Shown here: positions 17,201 through 24,383 of the stretch, piece after piece
How positions within the stretch are numbered: the stretch's first letter is position 1
How the letters are laid out: every line of letters starts with the position of its first letter
NCBI GenBank assembly: GCA_025936115.1
Contig: JAICTZ010000016.1
Location: 62,001-126,000 of the forward strand
Origin: Polyangiaceae bacterium
Lineage (GTDB): Bacteria > Myxococcota_A > Polyangia > Polyangiales > Polyangiaceae
DNA length: 64,000 bases
Reading direction: 5' to 3'
Notes under the pieces: generated by a model
Database searches by the model: none
The model's input: the letters and a program-made list of their open reading frames with translations, nothing else
Told to the model about the DNA's origin: nothing
Program-made: the position numbers and the translations under genes

Positions 17201-19495
17201 GGTGAACGGGCGCGCGCCGCCGTGGCGGGAGAAATCGCGCTGATCTGTCACCTTTACCTGCACGACGACGAACGCGCGCTCGCGATGGCGCAGGTGGCGC
17301 TGCACCTCGATCCCACGAACCTCGACGCGTTGCGCGTCCAAGGTCGCGTCGCTTACCGCGCAGGTCGCTTCGCCGAAGCAGCGTCGCGCTTGCAGCCGGT
17401 CGTCACGCAGCCCGAAGCGCTGCCGGTCGACGAGCTCGGTGAGACGGTGTTCTCCTTCATCGACTCGCTCGCGAAATCGGGGGCGCCGGACCGCGCGCTC
17501 GCCGCCGCCGACCACTTCTTCGACATCGTCTCCGCGAGCGCAGCCTGGCTTTTACCCGTGTGTGAAATCAGCTCGGAGCACGGCTCGGCCTCGCGCACGG
17601 TCGAGCTCGTGCGCCGGCTCATCGCCGAGCACGCCGACGAGCTCGACGCCGCGGAGGAGGGACTCGCGCGGCGTCTGCTCGGTCAAGCGCTGCTCAAGAT
17701 CGGCCGAGCCGATCAGGCCTTGCCCGAGCTCGAACGCGCGGTCGACCTCGACCCCGAGTCCCGGCCGGCGCTGCGCGCGTTTGCAGACGCGCTCGCCGGC
17801 ACCGGTGACTATCAGCGGGCGGTCGATTTGCGTCGCCGCGAAGTGGAGCTCGCGCAGGGTGTCGAGCGGGTGACGCTTTTGGTCGACCTCGGCGAGCTCG
17901 TCGCCGAAAAGATCGGCGACAGCGACTACGCGGGGCGCTGCTTCTTGCTCGCGCTCGACGAAGCGCCGAACGATCGCCGCATCCTCACGCGCTTGATGCA
18001 GCTGTTCAGCGCCGAGAAGGACTGGTCGCGCTTGCTCGAGGTCGTCGTGCGGCTCGCCGATCTGGTCGAGGACCCGAAACAACGCGCCAAGTACCTGCAC
18101 ACGGCGGCCATGGTCGCGGCGCGTGAAATCGGCGATCCGCGCCAGGCGCTCGGTCTGCTCGACGACGCGCTCAGGAGCGATCCGACGCACGAAGCAGCGA
18201 CGACGGAAGCGCTCGCGATCCGGCGCCGCCTCGGCGATTGGGACGGCATCAAGGAGCTCTTGAAGCCGCGCGCACAGCAGCTCGCGGCTGCGGGCCGGAC
18301 CGAGGAGCTCTTGCCCGTGCTCGAAGAGCTCGGCGAGACGTACGCACGGCTCGGGAGCATCGAGCAGGCGACGCGCGTCTACGAGTCCGCGCTCGACGTC
18401 GAGCCCGACGGCGTGCGCTGGCTCGAGCGGCTCGCCCGCACCTACGCGAGCGATCCCGATCACTACCTCGACCGCGCCAAGGACGCGCTCGCGCTCTGGA
18501 TCGAGGTCGATCCGTACCGGCCCGAGCCGTATCAAATCCTCCGGCGCATGTACACGCAGGCTCGCTTGGCGGACGGCGCGTGGCTCGCCGCCCAGGCGCT
18601 GCACGTGCTCGGGCAGGCTCAGCCGGACGAATCGCGCTTTTTCGCGCGCTTTCGCAGCACCGAGCTCGTGGCGGCGCGCCGCCGGCTCACGCCCGGCGAG
18701 TTCATGGAGTTCGTGATGCCCGCCGACGGCGAGCCGCTCATCACGTCGCTATTTTCGCTGATCGAGCCGTACGTGCTCGCGACGCGCGGGCGTCCCGAGT
18801 CGGCGTACGGGCTCGGGCTCGAGGACGAGCTCGACATGCAGCGCTACCCGCACGGGCTCGTCTACGCGTTTTATCATGGCTCCCAGATTTTCCCCGCCGA
18901 CGGGCCGCGGATTTTCCAGCGCACGAGTGATCCCTCGCGCGTGACGCCGCTCATGACGCCGTCGCCGTCCGTCGTGCTCGGAGCGGGTGCGTTCGCCGAG
19001 GGCATGGGGCCGCTCGAGTCGGCCTTCATCGCCGGCAGCGAGCTCACGCATTCCCTGCCGGGGCTCAGGCTGAGGACGCTCCTGCCGAACATGACGTCGC
19101 TCAAGAGCTGGCTGCTCGGCGCCATTCGCCTCGTCAAGCCGAAGTTCCCCGTTGCGGGCGAGCTCGAGGCGAGCGTGATCGACGCCGCGCGCGTGCTCGA
19201 AACGGCAGCGACCGGCGAATACCGCGACCATTTGGTGCACACGGTCTCCAAGCTCTTGCAGGACAGCGCGGCCCTCGATCTCAAGCGCTGGATGCGCGCC
19301 GTCGATCAATCCGCAGACCGCGCGGGTCTGATCCTGTGCGGTGATCTCGACGTGAGCGTCGCGTTGGTTCGGCGCGAGCCGGCGCGGCAGGGCGCGCTCG
19401 ACGCCGTGTCGCGCGCGCGCGACTTGCTCGTCTACTCCGTGAGCCCCGCGCATATCGAGGCGCGCGAGCGCATCGCCGTCAACGTCGACGCCTGA
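14219..19495 (+). CDS. Giant pseudokinase fused to a long TPR array
   Basis: A 1758-residue cytosolic protein from the TTG at 14219. Residues ~95-360 have the Ser/Thr kinase fold, but key residues are lost: the ATP-binding Lys strand reads VRLRTV, the catalytic loop HRDLKPxN is HGALHLGN (213-220, no Asp), and DFG is DAG (237-239). Structural motifs such as the APE-like APETLRG and DVYAFGVLVYQLLTG remain. Residues ~400-1500 are tetratricopeptide repeats (recurring AEELFTAVLAEDPGHARA-like units). The last ~250 residues form a separate helical domain without a recognised family. It probably serves as a scaffold rather than a kinase, which is inference from the missing residues. Confidence 0.88.
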   Translation: MSLNVETLSAELERLFDLRELGELAGSVLGTDVNVLEGAGAKASFARSLAERCVERDAVDALLDVMQTSRRDEVRALRATNGAPFGVSESELRSKGFTLVADIGSGPSAVVQRAYYDGDLVRLRTVSGAARKDAQRYLVATRLAAQILHPGLPEAVQAFETATGVAVAHPFQEGETLRAALKRTGPRHINEILALLHAILEPLSALHDKKLVHGALHLGNVLVLDPPAASPRVLLLDAGAHLLRPSVPEAAGDFERSWLSGVAPETLRGKGVEPASDVYAFGVLVYQLLTGHDPFVGTSAADVVVAHLMETPEPLSFVAPRGAGPDVDAFVQSLIEREPERRPRDASELLEALRRVWRASTRPPSWVSDDRLDGRFAILAENPLDEGEAAALEASVDLGADAERVAQGFVDTVGVIEERGGSERAVPRLLTRAARLFETANELSRAEGLYERLVELDAQDAASFAALVRLRKRLGKHEALVELFLERSEAAKSASERAQCFAEIGELYATELGDKEQAVVAFAQAFCEDPREQERARAVERAAGNSPKAWQDVLERCASAAQGDLPDDARTALLLRVAEWYGAKVSRPDLALAALNAVLMRDPGNDAALAALAELYRRGQQWAELAQALVRRADIAAPRLARDLRAEAADVFAVRLRNMPAAEELFTAVLAEDPGHARAAEGLAALLRARGDHKRALELLEARALALTGDERHRQVLQIAEAWETELDRLDAAERLYRAVLAEEPKHVDALRGLDRVLNRSGRYRELVEVLAAEIELAVTPRQKVGFYERLAAIYDEEYLDPSRAAEALERALALDPSRVNAATELARHYRRLERWNELRDLSAAQIAGNQEKTWKIEAGLALARLYDERFGLLGKAIEELEKVLELEPAHPSALGAIAALKARMGDAQSAVAAMERLADAAATPVERAEHFVRAAELLHERGDAHGAITVLKRALDAAPDHVAASKKLIAAYVEVGHHAAAVDLLEERLSGTKGERARAAVAGEIALICHLYLHDDERALAMAQVALHLDPTNLDALRVQGRVAYRAGRFAEAASRLQPVVTQPEALPVDELGETVFSFIDSLAKSGAPDRALAAADHFFDIVSASAAWLLPVCEISSEHGSASRTVELVRRLIAEHADELDAAEEGLARRLLGQALLKIGRADQALPELERAVDLDPESRPALRAFADALAGTGDYQRAVDLRRREVELAQGVERVTLLVDLGELVAEKIGDSDYAGRCFLLALDEAPNDRRILTRLMQLFSAEKDWSRLLEVVVRLADLVEDPKQRAKYLHTAAMVAAREIGDPRQALGLLDDALRSDPTHEAATTEALAIRRRLGDWDGIKELLKPRAQQLAAAGRTEELLPVLEELGETYARLGSIEQATRVYESALDVEPDGVRWLERLARTYASDPDHYLDRAKDALALWIEVDPYRPEPYQILRRMYTQARLADGAWLAAQALHVLGQAQPDESRFFARFRSTELVAARRRLTPGEFMEFVMPADGEPLITSLFSLIEPYVLATRGRPESAYGLGLEDELDMQRYPHGLVYAFYHGSQIFPADGPRIFQRTSDPSRVTPLMTPSPSVVLGAGAFAEGMGPLESAFIAGSELTHSLPGLRLRTLLPNMTSLKSWLLGAIRLVKPKFPVAGELEASVIDAARVLETAATGEYRDHLVHTVSKLLQDSAALDLKRWMRAVDQSADRAGLILCGDLDVSVALVRREPARQGALDAVSRARDLLVYSVSPAHIEARERIAVNVDA

Positions 19496-19540
19496 GGCCG
19501 CGTGATGCGCGCGCGGTGGAGCTCGGTGTAAGCTCGGCGC

Positions 19541-21112
19541 ATGCTGCGTGCGATCGTATTTTCGGCGCTCGTGACGGCTTGTGCCGCGGCGCCGCCCCGA
19601 GCTGCCGTCACGCCGGCGTCCGAGGCGCCACCTGCGCCGCCAGCGCCCACGGCTCTGCAGAGCGAGAAACCGCCTCCCGTCGTCCCCCGCGCCGTGCCGC
19701 CGCCCCCCGCGCTGTGCGCGGAGCTCGTCGCTCACCCGACGAGCGGCTGCGCTCCGTCCGCTCCCTCGCGCGCGAACCTCGCCGCCGCGCTCTCGAACGA
19801 CGACCCGGCCCTCCGCGACGCGGCGCTCGCGTGCCTCGAACCGAGCGAGGACGTGCCCGCCGGCAGCATTCGTGCGCTGCGCGCCGAGCTCGCGCCCGAG
19901 GTCTGCGCCGACGCGCTCGTCGCGCCCGTGCTCGAGACGCCGCCAAAAGGCATGACGTCCGAGCTCGAAGGTGCGCTGCTCGGGCTCACGATTTCGGCGC
20001 GACTGGCGCGCCTCTTGAGCGATCCGCCGAAGCTCGAGGGTCCGGTAGACAAGCAGCGCTTCATGACGTTTCTGTCGGACACGCTATCGCCCTGGGTGCT
20101 GGGTGAGGCGGCGGCGATCGAGAAGCTCTCGCGCGACGGCGCGCGCCTGAGCGGCTACGGGCGCGGCGTCGCCGCGCTCGCAGCGGGCAACGCCGATTTG
20201 CGCTTCGTGCAGATGGCGCGTGACGTGCCGCTGCCCGAGGAAATGAAAGCCGACAAGGCCGTCGCCGACGCGTACTACGGCGAGCTCGACCAAGCGCTCG
20301 AGCCGCGCAAGGTGCGCGGGCGCGACGCCGCGCTCGTCGGTCTGCGCACCTTCGCCGAGCTCGGCGCCGCGCGGGACGAACGCGTGAGCCGCGCGCGGCG
20401 GCTCTTGAACGAGCTTTGGGCAGGGAGCCGCATCGACGCGCTCGATCGGCTGGTTTTGCCCGCGCTCGAGCCGCTCGACACGGCGACGCCCGAACGCGTC
20501 CTCGCCGCACGGCTGCCCGCGTTCTACACGAAACTCTTGCTCGCCGACGTCGACCCGAGCGAGCCGAAGCTCCTGCGCGCCCTGCTCGAGCACGGCGTGC
20601 CGCCGCCGCTGCGCAACAAGCTCGACGCCACCAAGCTCTCCGAGACGACGCGCAGCTTGTACGCGCGCGCGCTCGTCGACTCCGGCCGTCGCTTCTTTCG
20701 CGCCGCCGACTTCCGGCAGGCGCGCGTCGTGCTCGGCACGCCGAGCGGTGAGCTCGGGCGCTTGCTCGCCGCCGTGGCGCAAGCGCTCGAGGCCGGGCCC
20801 GCCGACGCGACCGAGCTCATGCTCAAGGGTCCCTTCGTGCGCGGCACGGGCGACGTGAGCGCGCTCGACGCCGAGGCGGCGCGGCGCGGTAAATACGCCG
20901 GTTTCGCGGCTTTCGACGCAGCGCTCGTCCTCGCGCTCGCCCCGAAGCAAGACGATGCGGCGTTCTGGGACGAGCTCGCGCGTCGCTTCGACCGCGCCGA
21001 CAAGCTGCTCAGCGCCCTGCCGCGCCTGCCGCCGGAGCTTGCTGGCCAAAAGCCGCGCGAATTTGCCGAAGCCGCGCGCGCTACGGCGTTCGCGCTCCGC
21101 ACGAAGAAGTGA
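19541..21112 (+). CDS. Lipoprotein of unknown function, mostly helical
   Basis: A 523-residue protein. The signal peptide has lipobox VTAC (Cys about residue 14), followed by a Pro/Ala-rich linker to about residue 60. The rest is Ala/Leu/Arg-rich and predicted helical; the opening segment (LSNDDPALRDAALACLEPSE) resembles a HEAT-type repeat. No catalytic motif is seen. It starts 45 bp after the pseudokinase-TPR gene and is probably cotranscribed with it. Its last 32 bp overlap the 3' end of the convergent glycosyltransferase gene. Confidence 0.72.
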   Translation: MLRAIVFSALVTACAAAPPRAAVTPASEAPPAPPAPTALQSEKPPPVVPRAVPPPPALCAELVAHPTSGCAPSAPSRANLAAALSNDDPALRDAALACLEPSEDVPAGSIRALRAELAPEVCADALVAPVLETPPKGMTSELEGALLGLTISARLARLLSDPPKLEGPVDKQRFMTFLSDTLSPWVLGEAAAIEKLSRDGARLSGYGRGVAALAAGNADLRFVQMARDVPLPEEMKADKAVADAYYGELDQALEPRKVRGRDAALVGLRTFAELGAARDERVSRARRLLNELWAGSRIDALDRLVLPALEPLDTATPERVLAARLPAFYTKLLLADVDPSEPKLLRALLEHGVPPPLRNKLDATKLSETTRSLYARALVDSGRRFFRAADFRQARVVLGTPSGELGRLLAAVAQALEAGPADATELMLKGPFVRGTGDVSALDAEAARRGKYAGFAAFDAALVLALAPKQDDAAFWDELARRFDRADKLLSALPRLPPELAGQKPREFAEAARATAFALRTKK

Positions 21113-22871
21113 ACGCCCGCTCGGCGTCCTCCGATACCCGCTCGAACCCGCCGCCCGCGAGCGACGGCACGCCGCGCGCGAAGCCTAGCGGCTCGACCTC
21201 CGTCAGCACGCTCGGTGCCGCGGGCAGGAGGTCGCTGCGGAGGAGCGCTACGAACGGCCCGCGCGCGTCGACGATCGAGTAGCGCGTCTTGAGGAACGCG
21301 CGCAGCGACGCGAAGTCGTCGAGCGGGTCGCCGCCCATCTCCGTGAAGTAGCTCGACCACAAAAACAATCCCGGCGGGTGTCGTTCTATCTCCGCGAAGA
21401 AGCGCGAGGGGGACGCGTCGCCGCGCAGCGCCATCGGGCCGAAGCCGTTGTTGCACGTGTTCGTGTTCACCGTGGTCACGCTCGCCATGACCTTGAAGAT
21501 GCGGCCGGGCGCGCGACGCTCGCAATGCTCGTAGACGCTCCATGCGCTCCAGCCCCAACCGAGCACGGGCTCGCCGGGAGGCAAACGCGGGGCGAGCTCG
21601 CGGCAGATGTCCTCCACCATGTGGTCGCGTTCGGCCATGAAGTGCACGTAACCCCAGCGCTGCCCGAAACCCGGCCACGCCGCCACGAGTCCGAGCACGA
21701 GCGTCGCGGCGAGCGGCAACGTCGTGCCGACCGACGCGAGCGACACGCGCTCCAGGCGATCGAGCCCGCGCGCAAGGAGTCCCGCCGGGCGCACGGCGAG
21801 CACGGCGAGCGCCGGCCAGAGCTGCACGTTGTCGTGCGAATAGAAGCGGAGCGTGTAAGTGATGCCGGCAAAGGCTCCTAGCGCGAAGAGCCACGCGCTC
21901 AAGGCGAGTGGCGTCGCGGCGCGCCGTCGCGGAAAAAGCTCGCTCGCACCGAGCGCCGCGAGCGCGAGCAGGCCGGGGATTTGCTCGAACGTGCACGGCA
22001 GACCGGCCATCACGGCCCGCAGCCGGCCACCGAGCGCTTGCGCCACTACGGCGACGTACTCGCTGCCGAACGTCGCCACGTCGGTGAGTCCTGCTCTGAG
22101 GCCGGGGAGCTCACCCGCGAACGCGTACGGCAGCATGATGAGCCCCGCCGTGACGAGCGCTCCGCCGAGGCCGGCGAGCGCCCCGCGTACGGCGCTCTGC
22201 ACGCGCTTCGCCGCGAGCTCGCGCGCGAGCAGGCCCGCAAACAGCAGACACACGGGCCACGCCGACGGCTTGATGGCGACCGCGAGCATGGAAGCGGCCC
22301 CGCTCGTCAGCCAGAGGGCTGCCGCGCGGCGCGCGTTCGGCGTGAGGGCGGCTGCCGTCGCGCTCGCGGCTGCAAGCGTGAACGGCGTCGCCATCCAAAA
22401 CGAGTAATTGATGTCACCGTCGGAGGCGATCACGGCGCAGGCGGCGTGCAGCACCGCCGCGCGGGGGCCCGCTGCGCGACCCCAAGCGGCGCCGGCGAGC
22501 GCTCCCGTCGCGAGTGACAAGGCACCGCCCCAGAGGACGGCCATCGCCCACACGGCGCGCATCCCGCCGAGCGCGAGGGCCGGAGCAAACAAGAGGAACG
22601 CCCCGGGCGGCTTGATCTCCGCGGACGCCACATAGGGGAGCTCCCCGTGGAGGAGCAGTCGCGCGTCGTACGCAATGCCCGCAACGTCCGGGTTCCGAAA
22701 CGCCGGATCGATCACGCCGTGCCCCTGCCAGCACGCATGACAGGCGAGCACGATGACGATCGCTACGGGCCAGCCGGCCCGAGCAGAGCCGAATATTCCG
22801 GCTCGCAGAGCCGCCTGGAGCGCGGTCCAAAGCGAAACGCGCGGCGGCGGCTCATCGGTGGCGACGGTCAT
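21081..22871 (-). CDS. GT-C-type membrane glycosyltransferase
   Basis: About 596 residues from the ATG at 22871; an upstream start at 22928 would add 19 Arg-rich residues and is less likely. About ten hydrophobic helices are visible. The first outer loop has an Asp in a conserved context (FRNPDVAGIAYDARLLLHGE), and KPPGAFLLFAP follows, as in the ArnT/PMT/GT39-GT87 families that use polyprenyl-phosphate sugars. The last ~150 residues form a soluble domain (from RDHMVEDICRELAP). The acceptor is unknown, but lipid A, a glycoprotein or an arabinan-like glycan are typical. It is divergent from the kinase-PilZ gene. Confidence 0.8.
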   Translation of the reverse strand: MTVATDEPPPRVSLWTALQAALRAGIFGSARAGWPVAIVIVLACHACWQGHGVIDPAFRNPDVAGIAYDARLLLHGELPYVASAEIKPPGAFLLFAPALALGGMRAVWAMAVLWGGALSLATGALAGAAWGRAAGPRAAVLHAACAVIASDGDINYSFWMATPFTLAAASATAAALTPNARRAAALWLTSGAASMLAVAIKPSAWPVCLLFAGLLARELAAKRVQSAVRGALAGLGGALVTAGLIMLPYAFAGELPGLRAGLTDVATFGSEYVAVVAQALGGRLRAVMAGLPCTFEQIPGLLALAALGASELFPRRRAATPLALSAWLFALGAFAGITYTLRFYSHDNVQLWPALAVLAVRPAGLLARGLDRLERVSLASVGTTLPLAATLVLGLVAAWPGFGQRWGYVHFMAERDHMVEDICRELAPRLPPGEPVLGWGWSAWSVYEHCERRAPGRIFKVMASVTTVNTNTCNNGFGPMALRGDASPSRFFAEIERHPPGLFLWSSYFTEMGGDPLDDFASLRAFLKTRYSIVDARGPFVALLRSDLLPAAPSVLTEVEPLGFARGVPSLAGGGFERVSEDAERAFTSSCGARTP

Positions 22872-22997
22872 CGTGAGGTGGGTCGGCGCCCGTCGCACGG
22901 CACGCGGGCACGCCCTAAATACAGGCAAAAAAGGCGAGAATTTTCGCGGTGAGGCCTTATGCTATCGTCAATAGTCGCGTTCTCGCTAGGGGAATCC

Positions 22998-24299
22998 ATG
23001 GAAGGCACGACACTCGAGCCCGGGACCTTGGTCGAGCATCGCTACGTGATTCGTCGCTTCATTGCGGCCGGCGGCGTCGCGCAGGTCTACGCCGCGACCC
23101 ATCGCATCACGGCCCGCGAGGTCGCGCTCAAGATGCCGCGCACGGACGGCGTGCGCGATCCCCTCGTTCACGAACGGCTGCTACGTGAGGGCCACGCTGT
23201 GGCGCGCGCGCGTCATCCGGGCGTGGTCGAGATCGTCGATGCGGGCGAATACAACGGCGCGCCGTACCTCGTGTTCGAGCTGCTCGAGGGCCGTACGCTC
23301 GGCGGCCTGCTCGCGGCGAAGGGACGCCTCGGCTGGGAAGAAGTCGCGTTCGCCGGGCAGCGCATCGCGGAAATCGTCGCGCATTGTCATGACAGCGGCG
23401 TCGTCCATCGGGACCTGAAGCCCGACAACATTTTCGTGCTGCCGACCGGTACCTTCAATCTCAAGCTCTTCGACTTCGGGATCGCGCAGCTCCGCGCGAC
23501 CGCCGAGGGCGAGCCGCGCGTCAAGCTGACGCAGGTCGGCTCGATCGTCGGGACGCCCGAGTACATGGCGCCCGAGGCCCTGCAGATGGACGCCGACCAG
23601 GATCACCGCGTCGACATCTATGCGCTCGGCGTGATCCTGTTCGAGCTGCTCACTGGTTCCGTGCCCTTCGAGGGACGTTACGCCGACGTGCTCATCCGCT
23701 TGTCGACGCAGCCGCTGCCGCCTCTCGCCGCGCTCCGTCCCGACGCGCCCGCCGCCGTGGTCGCCACGGTCGAACGCTGCCTCGCGCGCGACAAACACGC
23801 CCGTTTCCAGAGCATGAGCGAGGTGGCGCGAGCGCTTTCGGCGTCCCTCGGTTCCGTGCAGAGCGTTTCGCTCGGCGGCGGTGTGAGCCGCGCCGACGCG
23901 CCCGCGACGGACGCGGCGAGCAACAAGCGCACCCAAGCCGACACGCCGGCGGCCTTCAAGGGCGCAGCGGCGCCCGGCAAGCGACGCTTCGCACGCGCGC
24001 CGTACACGACGCCCGCGCAGCTCACGTTGCCGAGCGGCGAAGTGGTGGCCGGTCAAGTGGAGGAGATTTCCGAGGGCGGCGTGCAATTCATTGCGCCTCG
24101 TGGACTGGCTTCTGGCGAAAAAGGCGACTTTCGTTTCGCCGAACCGCTGACGGGTCGTGTTTTGCGTACGTCCGCGACTTCACGCTGGACGAAAGCGGCG
24201 CGCGCCGGTCGTCATGCGACGGGGTTCGAGTTCGAGGGTGTGTCGGAAGAGTCACGGGCGTCGATTCGGAAATACGTCGAGCTGATGGGCGGCACTTAA
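22998..24299 (+). CDS. Ser/Thr protein kinase with C-terminal PilZ domain
   Basis: A 433-residue protein from the ATG at 22998, which has a strong ribosome-binding site (AGGGGAA) that the upstream ATG at 22959 lacks. The kinase domain at about 15-280 is complete: Gly loop AAGGVAQVY, Lys45 in VALKMP, catalytic Asp139 in HRDLKPDN, DFG (159-161) and the APE motif. After a 45-residue linker comes a PilZ domain (about 329-433) with the arginine motif RRFAR and EISEGGVQF in place of the usual D/NxSxxG. PilZ domains bind cyclic di-GMP. No membrane helix is present, so the protein is cytosolic. Confidence 0.9.
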   Translation: MEGTTLEPGTLVEHRYVIRRFIAAGGVAQVYAATHRITAREVALKMPRTDGVRDPLVHERLLREGHAVARARHPGVVEIVDAGEYNGAPYLVFELLEGRTLGGLLAAKGRLGWEEVAFAGQRIAEIVAHCHDSGVVHRDLKPDNIFVLPTGTFNLKLFDFGIAQLRATAEGEPRVKLTQVGSIVGTPEYMAPEALQMDADQDHRVDIYALGVILFELLTGSVPFEGRYADVLIRLSTQPLPPLAALRPDAPAAVVATVERCLARDKHARFQSMSEVARALSASLGSVQSVSLGGGVSRADAPATDAASNKRTQADTPAAFKGAAAPGKRRFARAPYTTPAQLTLPSGEVVAGQVEEISEGGVQFIAPRGLASGEKGDFRFAEPLTGRVLRTSATSRWTKAARAGRHATGFEFEGVSEESRASIRKYVELMGGT

Positions 24300-24383
24300 T
24301 AAGGCCGCTCGGCTGTGTCGCCCGCGACTACGCCGAGGGCTCGCGGCTGACCGAGACCTAAATCGCTGTTACCCTTTGGTCTG

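Noticed and set aside
14447..17515. 1022-residue open frame on the minus strand
   Set aside because: Antisense to the pseudokinase-TPR gene, composed of Arg/Glu/Ala-rich sequence with no domain.
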